Shown piece after piece: positions 1 through 6,339 of a stretch of 11,617 nt of DNA. A program made the translations under genes and the position numbers. The DNA lies in contig RGUK01000036.1 of the NCBI GenBank assembly GCA_010027825.1, forward strand, positions 1 to 11,617, written 5' to 3'. This DNA comes from a bacterium (GTDB taxonomy: Bacteria; Dependentiae; Babeliae; Babeliales; RVW-14). The notes beneath the pieces were generated by a model. The model made no database searches. It was not told the origin of the DNA and saw only the letters and a program-made list of their open reading frames with translations. How positions within the stretch are numbered: the first letter of the stretch is position 1; each line of letters starts with the position of its first letter.

Positions 1-658
1 CAGCCAAACCTTTAGTCGATGTGGCAACGTTTTGCAGAATCAATGCCCTCGCTTGTTCAACCTGACCGGCTTTCGCCATGTTCTTGATGCGTTCAGTCAA
101 CTGTGCATCTAAAGGAATACCGGCACGATAAAGAGCGGCAACACCCTTAGCCGGATCCATCAACGCCTTGCCAAGTATTTTCGCGCCAGCGGCTGGATCT
201 TTACCTAGTTTCACGCCAAGATCAGTGGCAACCTGTGTCAAATTAGCGAGCGTTGATTGAGCCTGTGCACCAGCCGGAACAAGACCTTTGAAACCTAACA
301 ACACATTCGAAGCAGCCTGAACCTGCTCGTCATCAATACCAGTCAAGTTAGAAATCTGCATTGCCAAGTCACCGATTTGTTTACTAGTGACCGATGCGGC
401 AAGACCAGTGTTCTTCAACAACTGTTCAGTCATCGCCGTCGTTTTGAAAGCTTCGGTTGCTTCTTTAATAGCATTGACACCAAGACCAATGATGGCTGTC
501 GTCGAACCAATCTTCGCTAAACCTTTAGTGAAACTACTGAAACCAGAGGATGTGTTTTGCGCCTGACGACCAACCTCACGCAACTTCTTATTTGTTGCAT
601 CAAGGGCAGCAAGATTCGCACTCGAAGTGACCGACAGAAACACTGGGCCTTTACGCAC
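1..658 (-). CDS. Tail tape measure protein, N-terminal part (cut by window edge)
   Basis: The open frame starts at a GTG at 658, overlapping the TAG of the upstream gene as TAGTG. A strong Shine-Dalgarno-like GGAAGGTGATC lies just upstream. About 219 residues are visible and the frame is still open at base 1, so the C-terminal part lies outside the window. The visible part is Ala/Gly/Lys/Gln-rich and predicted largely helical. It opens with a KGPVFLSV strand, then an 'LDATNKKLREVG' helix, and a hydrophobic segment around residues 53-62 (TTAIIGLGV). The middle, with repeated Gln/Ala-rich helices, fits the N-terminal region of phage tape measure proteins. In that family the protein sets tail length and sits inside the tail tube. 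Placement directly downstream of the frameshifting chaperone and gp10-like genes agrees with this call. It was identified by reading the translation, not by a search. Confidence 0.85.
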   Translation of the reverse strand, partial: MRKGPVFLSVTSSANLAALDATNKKLREVGRQAQNTSSGFSSFTKGLAKIGSTTAIIGLGVNAIKEATEAFKTTAMTEQLLKNTGLAASVTSKQIGDLAMQISNLTGIDDEQVQAASNVLLGFKGLVPAGAQAQSTLANLTQVATDLGVKLGKDPAAGAKILGKALMDPAKGVAALYRAGIPLDAQLTERIKNMAKAGQVEQARALILQNVATSTKGLA

Positions 659-1257
659 TATCGATCACCTTCCTTCACAGCATCAAATCGTGTCTGAAGT
701 TTAGCGTTAGCAAGCGCAAGAGCATCAAGAATCTGAGTCTTCACTTCATCTTTACGACGTTCACCAGCAGCCCAAATGATACGCCCACCCTTCATCGAAC
801 CAAGATGATTCACGAAAGGAACAGAATTAATCCACGGATACTTTTGCGAACGGTGCGACTTCTTAGCAAACTCATAAATCACACCCTCACCGGAAGCATT
901 AACAACAATGCCACGATTCGTGATAATTGAACCCTTAGCAACACGCTTCGCACCCATATAAGACTTGATAAGACGTTTCACATTACCGGCTTCGAACGGC
1001 GGCCAGCCTTTACCACCACGAGTCAAAGACCTGTTCTGCCACGAGCCTTCACCCTTAGGCATACCACGTTGATTACGCCAACCAGTAGGCACAGGAAGCG
1101 AAGGCACAGAACGTCGCGCATCATCACGAATCAAACGAGTCGCAGAAGCAATCGCAGTAAATAGTTGCTTACGTGCATCAGGGTCATACTGCTTCAATGC
1201 TTTCAACGTTTCTTCCATACCCGTCAGCGAAATCCGCAACTCGGCATTACCTGCCAT
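658..1257 (-). CDS. HK97-gp10-like tail component
   Basis: A 199-residue protein with an ATG start at 1257 and a good ribosome site (GGAGGG, six bases upstream). It begins inside the last 11 bases of the frameshifted chaperone frame and its TAG overlaps the tape measure GTG. The N-terminus has a short strand (ELRISLTGMEE), then a helix with an acidic/basic 'RLIRDDARRSVP' stretch near residues 41-52. Next comes a Gly/Pro/Arg/Trp-rich loop (about 55-90) and a strand-rich C-terminal half. This arrangement resembles the HK97 gp10 family of head-tail or tail-completion proteins. Such genes usually sit between connector and tail terminator, but this one lies between the tail chaperones and the tape measure. 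An alternative is a minor tail protein unrelated to gp10. The family assignment is moderate; a role in tail or neck assembly is more secure from context. Confidence 0.6.
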   Translation of the reverse strand: MAGNAELRISLTGMEETLKALKQYDPDARKQLFTAIASATRLIRDDARRSVPSLPVPTGWRNQRGMPKGEGSWQNRSLTRGGKGWPPFEAGNVKRLIKSYMGAKRVAKGSIITNRGIVVNASGEGVIYEFAKKSHRSQKYPWINSVPFVNHLGSMKGGRIIWAAGERRKDEVKTQILDALALANAKLQTRFDAVKEGDR

Positions 1258-1674
1258 TGTTCGCCCTCCGGTTCGCGTCAGCCTGTTGCGTGTTACGCCA
1301 ATGCAGGTAGCGTTCCATTGTGACCAGTTGACGTGCGGATTGTTCAGCGACCACCCTAGGGTCTAAACCAAACTCATAAGCCAGATGCGTTATGAGCCAA
1401 TGGCCGCTGGACTCTCCAAAGGGGGCACATCATTAGTATCCCCCGATTCGATACCGTCAACCGTGTCAACCCATGTTTCGAATGCGGCATCGGTTTGACC
1501 TGAACGGGTAGCGGCAGTCCACGCAAGCCACAACAAATGTGTTAAACGCCCCTGCTCCAGCACCGCAATCGGCTTATCAAAATGTGATTCGAAAGCCAAA
1601 TAGTCAACCGTTTTGCACACAACATCAGACTTGCTGCCGTCTTTATGAGTAACGGCAAGGTCAATGTTAAGCAT
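1247..1674 (-). CDS. Tail assembly chaperone long form (gpG-T-like, -1 ribosomal frameshift)
   Basis: The short chaperone frame shifts by -1 at the heptamer CCCTTTG (1423 to 1417) and continues in an open frame to a TAA at 1249-1247. The fusion would be about 142 residues: 85 from the zero frame and about 57 from the -1 frame. The extension is protein-like, with motifs such as HWLITHLAYEFG and LVTMERYLHWR and a basic Gln/Asn/Arg-rich tail. It has no ATG or GTG with a ribosome site near its beginning. In long-tailed phages the two chaperone forms, made in a fixed ratio, bind the tape measure protein during tail assembly. The canonical slippery heptamer, the open -1 frame and the position between major tail protein and tape measure together make this a strong call. 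The frameshift efficiency cannot be read from sequence. Confidence 0.88.
1390..1674 (-). CDS. Tail assembly chaperone short form (gpG-like)
   Basis: A 94-residue protein starting at ATG 1674, which overlaps the TGA of the major tail protein gene as TGATG, so translation is probably coupled. It begins with a strand pair containing 'DLAVTHKDGSKSDV', followed by a helical part (LTHLLWLAWTAATRSG, about residues 44-59). It ends in an acidic linker (VDGIESGDTNDVPPLE) where the slippery site is embedded. A small acidic protein with a helical core immediately after the major tail protein and before the tape measure is the usual layout of the first tail chaperone in siphoviruses. It acts in the cytoplasm during tail assembly and is not expected in the virion. 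Ribosomes that do not slip end at the TAA at 1392-1390. Confidence 0.82.
   Translation of the reverse strand: MLNIDLAVTHKDGSKSDVVCKTVDYLAFESHFDKPIAVLEQGRLTHLLWLAWTAATRSGQTDAAFETWVDTVDGIESGDTNDVPPLESPAAIGS
1417..1423 (-). promoter_or_regulatory. -1 programmed frameshift slippery heptamer CCCTTTG
   Basis: Read on the minus strand, the zero-frame codons are C CCT TTG. After a one-base slip they read CCC TTT, which is the X-XXY-YYZ pattern. It lies nine codons before the zero-frame stop, and the -1 frame downstream stays open for about 57 codons. A short GGCC-ATT-GGCT hairpin and a CCAG/CTGG pairing can be drawn downstream, but both are weak, so I do not claim a defined stimulatory structure. 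Confidence 0.85.
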
Positions 1675-2129
1675 CAGGCGCCAGTACCCCGAGTCACAGG
1701 TTGAGCAGTACCGTTAGCAGCCAACGGCCACGTCACCGAAACAGTCGCCAAATCACCCACACTGGAAGCCACCGGCGAATACTGCAACGGTCGGCACGTC
1801 GCCGTATACGTTGGGTTGTCGGTACTACCGGTAGAACCCATCGGCTTAATAATGACCGTCGTCAACGTGGTTGCAGTTGTCAATGTCCACAAACGAGCAT
1901 CAAGCGATGCAGTACCACCAGCGAAATCCTGATGGAAATCAATCTTGATATCGCCAGTGACAAGACCCTGAGCCGACACTTTACCCGGGTTACTGAACGC
2001 TGTAATGTCCAGCTCGTCATAGCCCCAGTTCAATTCCACAGATGCAATGCTGGAAGACAAATCAATGGCAGTTCCAACAGATGCATTGGTGATGCTGATG
2101 TTGTAATTAGTAGCAGCAAACTTTGCCAC
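1674..2129 (-). CDS. Major tail (tube) protein
   Basis: A 151-residue protein with a GTG start at 2129, preceded by a purine-rich ribosome site (AAGAAGGGT) in a 17-base gap after the tail terminator gene. The sequence is dominated by Thr, Ser, Ala and alternating hydrophobic residues, as expected for a beta-rich tube subunit. It has an N-terminal 'NYNISITNASVG' strand, a central 'VELNWGYDELDITAFSN' stretch (about 31-47), and a C-terminal VSVTWPLAANG strand. Such subunits polymerise as rings into the tail tube. Its position just before the frameshifting chaperone is where the major tail gene normally lies. AAC, TAC, ATC and TTC codons are fairly common, consistent with strong expression. A decoration or other tail-associated protein is a less likely alternative. 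Confidence 0.82.
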   Translation of the reverse strand: MAKFAATNYNISITNASVGTAIDLSSSIASVELNWGYDELDITAFSNPGKVSAQGLVTGDIKIDFHQDFAGGTASLDARLWTLTTATTLTTVIIKPMGSTGSTDNPTYTATCRPLQYSPVASSVGDLATVSVTWPLAANGTAQPVTRGTGA

Positions 2130-2146
2130 GATTACCCTTCTTTCCT

Positions 2147-2563
2147 TTAGGCGTACACCTGAATAGTGAACTCCGCTGACAAGTATTCCACATCACCGAT
2201 AGTGACAGACCCATAGTTTGTCATTTCGGTAACTCTCGCGTTTTGACATGCACCGCCGAGTGTCGGGTCGGAGTGTATCGCAGCCTTAACACTGAACGCG
2301 CCCGTCGGAGAACAAAACAAATCCAAAGACTGCTGTGCTGTACGTTCCGACACTCGACCAACAATGACCATCACCGGAAACGAATACGTATCCATGCCCC
2401 GACCGAACGCAGTGTCATATGTGATAGTTGGCGCGAGCACCACAGCAATAGGTGGTTTCGGATCATCCGGAATAGTTGCCGCTGTACGCAACCCTTTAAT
2501 CGTGCCAATAGTTGAAGCAATACCTGTGCGGATACCGCTAACAGTTGCAGTGGTGGCAGCCAT
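2147..2563 (-). CDS. Tail terminator / tail completion protein
   Basis: A 138-residue protein whose ATG at 2563 overlaps the TGA of the connector gene (TGATG). It shows an N-terminal helix (MAATTATVSGIRTGIASTIG), then 'PPIAVVLAP' and a strand pattern 'SFPVMVIVGR'. Next comes a helix with 'AQQSLDLF', a 'PTGAFSVKAAI' loop, 'LGGACQNARVTE', and a final strand pair 'YLSAEFTIQVYA'. This alpha/beta pattern is typical of siphovirus tail terminator or neck proteins (gpU or HK97-neck-like), which cap the tail and dock to the head connector. Context agrees: connector on one side, major tail protein on the other. No separate head-stopper gene is seen, so this protein could also carry part of that role. 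The general neck/tail-terminator assignment is good; the exact fold name is not proven. Confidence 0.75.
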   Translation of the reverse strand: MAATTATVSGIRTGIASTIGTIKGLRTAATIPDDPKPPIAVVLAPTITYDTAFGRGMDTYSFPVMVIVGRVSERTAQQSLDLFCSPTGAFSVKAAIHSDPTLGGACQNARVTEMTNYGSVTIGDVEYLSAEFTIQVYA

Positions 2564-3174
2564 CAGACCAGATTCCGAGTCAACACATAAGGCTCAATCA
2601 AACTAGCCACATCAGGGTCGACACGACTCACACGCATAGCCCCCAAATCACCAAACCCTGCAACACCCAAAGGTGAGTCATAGCGTTTGAACTGGCGGCC
2701 AGCAAGAATGATGCACGCCTGTTTGATAGCCGTAGGAACCGCCAACCAACCAAAACGAGCAGTCACCTGCACACCAGCCAAATCAGAGCCATACGGGAAA
2801 CCTTTATTACCAGTCGACCGAATCCTTGTATAAGGCCACGAAATGCCCTCAGAACGCCCATTAAGCGGCTCTAACTGGTAATCAGCAGTGCCCCACGTTG
2901 TCGAATAGTTCCCGTCAAGGTTATCGGCAGTAGCCAGGGCGAAACCCGTGGTCGATGCAATATCATCAATCCACACAAAATCACTATTCGTTGCAGCGAA
3001 AACACGAGTCGATAGCGACGTTCCTGCAACATAAAAGTTACGGTGAGTGTGCCCATCAATCGCCCGTGAAGCCGACTCAATAGCAATCTCTAACAAAGCA
3101 TCATCTACTGTGTCAGTGATACGGGCAGCAGCTTTAACCTCAGCCAACGATGCGTAACCATTAACGACCGCCAT
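2563..3174 (-). CDS. Head-tail connector (gp6-like adaptor)
   Basis: A 203-residue protein. I chose the ATG at 3174 because it has a clear GGAG five bases upstream; a TTG at 3204 would add ten residues but has poorer support. The start lies inside the last 14 bases of the methyltransferase-like gene. The N-terminus 'YASLAEVKAAARI' followed by 'DDALLEIAIESASRAIDGHTHR' is the two-helix pattern of HK97 gp6-like and SPP1 gp15-like adaptors, which bind under the portal ring. After a beta-rich middle (about 50-140) comes 'VPTAIKQACIILAGRQFKRYDSP', another typical helix of this family, and then a C-terminal 'RVDPDVASLIEPY'. It would form the ring between portal and tail. Confidence is good for connector, lower for the exact subtype. 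Confidence 0.82.
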   Translation of the reverse strand: MAVVNGYASLAEVKAAARITDTVDDALLEIAIESASRAIDGHTHRNFYVAGTSLSTRVFAATNSDFVWIDDIASTTGFALATADNLDGNYSTTWGTADYQLEPLNGRSEGISWPYTRIRSTGNKGFPYGSDLAGVQVTARFGWLAVPTAIKQACIILAGRQFKRYDSPLGVAGFGDLGAMRVSRVDPDVASLIEPYVLTRNLV

Positions 3175-3724
3175 CACAACTCCAAATCTTGATATAGCCG
3201 TCAAGCACCAGCGGCCAGCCTTTCAATTCGGCGAATTGTCCCACAAGCCTACCCTTGCCACGCCCAAACCCATCATTATCATCAACCGCAACGAATGCCT
3301 TACGTGACAACATGTGCATCGCATATTGGCATTCCTTCAACGCGTGACGGGCAGCCAACTCATCATGCTCAAAATCAACATCCAACGAATCCAAATACAG
3401 TAAATCAATTTTCTGCAACTCGCCAGTAAGCATGCGCAACACATCAAGGGAATCACCATGCATGAACTCAACCTGCTCACCACAATGATACTCAATATTT
3501 GAACCACAATCAGCATTCAAATCAATACTAATCACACGACCAGCAGCAGCCGTCAACTCATCAAAAAACATAGTCGCATTGCCGTCACCATTGACATTGC
3601 CCGGTGAACGCAACGAACCTGTTTCAACAATCACAGGTGCTTCAGGTAAATGCTCACGAAGAAACGCAAACGCTGGTTCACGATGACCTAACGCTTCACG
3701 ATTCGACTCAAACCAGCCGGTCAT
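3161..3724 (-). CDS. Class I SAM-dependent methyltransferase-like protein
   Basis: A 187-residue protein starting at ATG 3724, overlapping the glycosyltransferase TGA as ATGA, with GGAG six bases upstream. An upstream TTG at 3748 is less likely. Rossmann-like signatures are visible: 'VIVETGSLRS' at 31-40 (first strand and SAM loop, ETG-x-R type), 'GDGNAT' at 46-51, 'VISIDLN' at 64-70 with the acidic residue expected after strand 2, 'HGDS' at 89-92, 'LLYLDS' at 108-113, and 'VAVDDN' at 145-150. The 'ETG...GDGxAT' form recalls small methyltransferases found with glycan-modifying genes, not DNA methylases, and no DNA-methylase NPPY or PC motif is present. Tight coupling to the glycosyltransferase suggests methylation of a sugar or virion surface group; the substrate is inferred. 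Related folds also include hydroxylase-like proteins, so the activity is uncertain. Confidence 0.7.
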   Translation of the reverse strand: MTGWFESNREALGHREPAFAFLREHLPEAPVIVETGSLRSPGNVNGDGNATMFFDELTAAAGRVISIDLNADCGSNIEYHCGEQVEFMHGDSLDVLRMLTGELQKIDLLYLDSLDVDFEHDELAARHALKECQYAMHMLSRKAFVAVDDNDGFGRGKGRLVGQFAELKGWPLVLDGYIKIWSCDGGR

Positions 3725-4995
3725 AGTTTCTCCAATAGTGGCAACCAACCCGTCTTGAACACAACATCAGCATTGTAATCCTGTGCCCAATCGACAGCCT
3801 TCTGTGAATGACCGCCACCAGAATTGTAAGCCTGTTCCAACGCGTCAACAATTGATGACACTAGCGGTGTGGCAAACCAAGAATCCTGCATCGGATCCCA
3901 ATCCGGTTGCGTTTCAACAATCCAACCATCACCACACAACTCCGGCTGTGCTGTCCAATCCGACACAATCACCGGCGTGCCACACGCTTGAGCCTCAATC
4001 ACCGGAATACCAAAACCCTCACCCATCGACACCGACAACAACACATCCGACATCGAATACAGGCCGGCAAGAATCTGATTCGGAATCTGATTACGGTACG
4101 CGAACTGGTCAACAAACTTCACCTGATGCTCAGGAATACCCACCGCTTTAACAAGTTTCGTTAAATCAATACCGCCCATAGCACCAAACTGTTCCGTGTG
4201 CAAATAAAGCAACGCATCATCATGCTTCTTCGCAAAAATACTGAACGCTAAAAGATTCTGACCAAACGACTTACGATTCGGCACAATGCCCTTATTTGCT
4301 GCATTCATCATCACAACAAACCGGTCATCGCCAATACTCATTAACTCCCGAGGCGACTTCGTGACACCATCAGCACCCTGCAATGCCTTCACCGGTTGGA
4401 ACACAGGCTCAAACGCATGCGGCACATAATCACAATCAATACCAGCGCCCTCAAACATTGCCTTACCAAACTTGCTCATAGCAATCGCACGAGTATTCGG
4501 TCGTTCAAACCAGCGTGCAACATTCGGCGGAATCGGTGCATGATCAACCGGAGTCCACGACCACACAGGAATATCAGCCGCAATCACATCCTTACCGAAA
4601 GTCCACACATCACACAATGTGATAACCAGCGGCGATTTGTTTGTTATCTGCCCATAGTGTTGGGCATTCGCTGTAATCGCATCGTTGCGCCATTGTCCGA
4701 AACCTGAACCGTAAATAGTTAACGGTTGGCCATCTAAATTGTATTGGGTGTTTCCGGCTTCGAATCCGTAGTTGACGTGACAGGCAATGTCGAAGCCTTG
4801 CTGGCTGATGCGTTTGACGACTTGCGCGGTTTGCGTGCCGTAGCCGGTTCCTGCCCACGGGGCGTTCGCATACCAGAGAATGCTTGGCTTGTTTCTTCTA
4901 TCAGCCACCCCCAACGCAGCAACACTTCCGCTGTCGCTGGATCCATTGGAACTTCCACGCCGCTTGAATGAACGGGCATTACCCATACCTTTCAC
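3721..4995 (-). CDS. GT4-type (GT-B fold) glycosyltransferase
   Basis: A 424-residue protein called from the GTG at 4995, which is three bases after GAGAGG. An ATG at 4986 (421 residues, SD spacing 12) is an equally possible start. After a Ser/Gly/Arg-rich leader (about 1-30), the N-terminal Rossmann-like half begins with 'PSILWYANAPWAGTGYGTQT' (37-56), the Gly-rich acceptor-side motif of group 1 glycosyltransferases. The C-terminal half has 'NAANKGIVPNRKS' (231-243, likely phosphate-binding basic residues) and 'GEGFGIPVIEAQACGTPVI' (325-343), giving the E-x7-E pair E326 and E334 of GT4 retaining enzymes. It would transfer a sugar from a nucleotide-sugar donor in the cytoplasm. Placed directly after the capsid gene, it may decorate capsid or tail subunits; donor and target are unknown. 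Wobble use changes sharply near residue 120-128. Confidence 0.85.
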   Translation of the reverse strand: MKGMGNARSFKRRGSSNGSSDSGSVAALGVADRRNKPSILWYANAPWAGTGYGTQTAQVVKRISQQGFDIACHVNYGFEAGNTQYNLDGQPLTIYGSGFGQWRNDAITANAQHYGQITNKSPLVITLCDVWTFGKDVIAADIPVWSWTPVDHAPIPPNVARWFERPNTRAIAMSKFGKAMFEGAGIDCDYVPHAFEPVFQPVKALQGADGVTKSPRELMSIGDDRFVVMMNAANKGIVPNRKSFGQNLLAFSIFAKKHDDALLYLHTEQFGAMGGIDLTKLVKAVGIPEHQVKFVDQFAYRNQIPNQILAGLYSMSDVLLSVSMGEGFGIPVIEAQACGTPVIVSDWTAQPELCGDGWIVETQPDWDPMQDSWFATPLVSSIVDALEQAYNSGGGHSQKAVDWAQDYNADVVFKTGWLPLLEKL

Positions 4996-5015
4996 AATCC
5001 TCTCAACAAACGCTA

Positions 5016-5051
5016 CAGGGGCACCGACCCGTTGATGAGTCGATGCCCCTG
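5016..5051 (-). other. Inverted repeat downstream of the capsid gene (terminator-like or mRNA-stabilising hairpin)
   Basis: CAGGGGCA (5016-5023) pairs with TGCCCCTG (5044-5051), and after one mismatch CGAC (5025-5028) pairs with GTCG (5039-5042), leaving a 10-base loop. It follows tandem TAA TAG stops of the capsid gene. Only a weak T-rich stretch (TAGCGTTTGTTG) follows in the transcribed direction, so it may be a leaky terminator or a 3'-end stabiliser. It reduces or separates expression of the downstream glycosyltransferase by inference only. Confidence 0.7.
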
Positions 5052-5074
5052 AGCGTACTAAACGATGCTGCCTA

Positions 5075-6253
5075 TTAACTCTTGCTCACAAGGTAGCGAA
5101 CGTGAGTTGCTTGCGGCAGGTTACCGTCAACACGCATCTGGCAACGGAACGTCGCAAGACCTTGGTTGAAGGCGTACTCATCCGAGCGCTGAATGTCGAT
5201 ACCGCCAGCAACGCGAACATAGTACGACGGCAGGTGACCGAACAGCACTGACTTAGAGGCAGCAGCAAGATCAGCAACCGCCGGGTTTTCGTACACCGGG
5301 AAGCCCAACAGGCGGTCAGGCGTTGAAGCATCCAACGTAGGCGCGAACAAATATTCGCCAGAGGTTGAAGCCTTCAACTTACGGATAACGCCAAGGGTCT
5401 TGCCATTGAACATCCAACCAGTACCCGGAAGCAGACGAGCAGCACCGTCAAGGCCATAGGCAAGGTCGATGAGGTCGTCAGCGGTCACGGTAGCGGTTGA
5501 GGAAGTCGTACCGCCGTTAGTTGCAGCGGTCACGATGCCCCTCGGCTGTACCGTACCCGTACCCGTGGTGAGAGCACTATTGACGGCAAAACCGATAGCG
5601 TTACCGGCTTCCTGCGCAATGAACGAAGAAATGTCGACAGCAGCATCAGTAATGAGTTCCTGCGCCACCTGCACAATGAACGAATACTTGTACGCGCTCA
5701 AAGTGACCGAAGAGAACGCCGGGTCAGACGTACCAATCGCAGCAGTCGCCGTCGACAGGGTTGCAGTTGACCAAGTAGACAACGCCGGAATCGTCAAGTT
5801 CTCACCACTGGTCGTGTTAAGAACCGTAGACGTAGTAAGCATCGGGCCTACTAACCGTGCCTGATTTACGATCTGATCATAAACGGAAACTTTCACCGGG
5901 GCTGAAGTCGAAGCCGGCGAAAGGGCACGCTTCTCGAACGTGTGGGAACGAATCTCACCACGCGCAAGAGCGTTCAAGAAATCCGCATCAGACTTCTCGC
6001 TACCACGCGATTCGACAACCGAACCACCAAGGTCAGCAACAGCAGCAGCAACACGCTCCTCACGAGCATACGCAGCCTTAATGTCCTCAATCGTCTTAGC
6101 GCGACGGTCAAGGTCTTCATTGATGCGAGCGAACGACTGCTCTTCCTCAGCGGTCAAAGAACGACCCTCAGCGGAAGCATTGTCCAGAAGTTCCTTAGCC
6201 TGATGCCAAGCCTTCTGACGCTCATCAATCATGTTTTTAATAACATCAGACAT
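5075..6253 (-). CDS. HK97-fold major capsid protein
   Basis: A 392-residue protein. I chose the ATG at 6253 (MSDVIKN); the open frame extends upstream to 6325, but those codons run through the G-rich intergenic hairpin and do not look like protein. Residues 1 to about 108 are charged and helical (ERQKAWHQAKELLDN, INEDLDRRAKTIEDIKAAY), matching the delta/scaffold domain of HK97-type capsid proteins. A basic 'FEKRA' at 106-110 marks a plausible site for removal by the prohead protease, by analogy with HK97. The rest is rich in Thr, Ser and Ala, with 'SFIVQVAQELITDAA' and 'VNSALTTGTGTVQPRG', typical of the E-loop/P-domain region of this family. Wobble positions favour C and G (AAC, TTC, GAC, AAG), unlike most neighbours, consistent with very high expression. 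Confidence 0.93.
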   Translation of the reverse strand: MSDVIKNMIDERQKAWHQAKELLDNASAEGRSLTAEEEQSFARINEDLDRRAKTIEDIKAAYAREERVAAAVADLGGSVVESRGSEKSDADFLNALARGEIRSHTFEKRALSPASTSAPVKVSVYDQIVNQARLVGPMLTTSTVLNTTSGENLTIPALSTWSTATLSTATAAIGTSDPAFSSVTLSAYKYSFIVQVAQELITDAAVDISSFIAQEAGNAIGFAVNSALTTGTGTVQPRGIVTAATNGGTTSSTATVTADDLIDLAYGLDGAARLLPGTGWMFNGKTLGVIRKLKASTSGEYLFAPTLDASTPDRLLGFPVYENPAVADLAAASKSVLFGHLPSYYVRVAGGIDIQRSDEYAFNQGLATFRCQMRVDGNLPQATHVRYLVSKS

Positions 6254-6291
6254 GATGAACTCACTTTCATTGATTGTTTGTGAAACGGTGC

Positions 6292-6333
6292 GCGGCTCCG
6301 CTGACCACCAACCAACGACCCCCAATGAGCCGC
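6292..6333 (-). other. Inverted repeat in the leader of the capsid gene
   Basis: GCGGCTC (6292-6298) and GAGCCGC (6327-6333) form a perfect 7-bp inverted repeat around a 28-base region. On the transcribed strand this region is G-rich (GGGGG, GG, GG, GG between 6323 and 6305) and could also fold as a two-tier quadruplex. It occupies the 86-base gap between protease stop and capsid start, the longest gap in the window. No convincing -35/-10 promoter pair is visible here. A role in capsid mRNA stability or processing is a guess. Confidence 0.5.
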
Positions 6334-6339
6334 CGGGAA

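Noticed and set aside
3161..3724. A DNA methyltransferase protecting phage DNA
   Set aside because: No NPPY/DPPY or PC catalytic motif and no target-recognition region are visible, and it is coupled to a glycosyltransferase. A small-molecule or sugar methyltransferase fits better.
5016..5051. A strong intrinsic terminator ending the operon after the capsid gene
   Set aside because: The stem is good, but no clear T run follows it, and coupled structural genes continue downstream. It is recorded as a hairpin of uncertain role.
6254..6325. A 24-residue N-terminal extension of the capsid protein from an upstream start
   Set aside because: The extension crosses the inverted repeat and G-rich gap and does not resemble the start of HK97-type capsid proteins. 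The ATG at 6253 fits the charged helical N-terminus.
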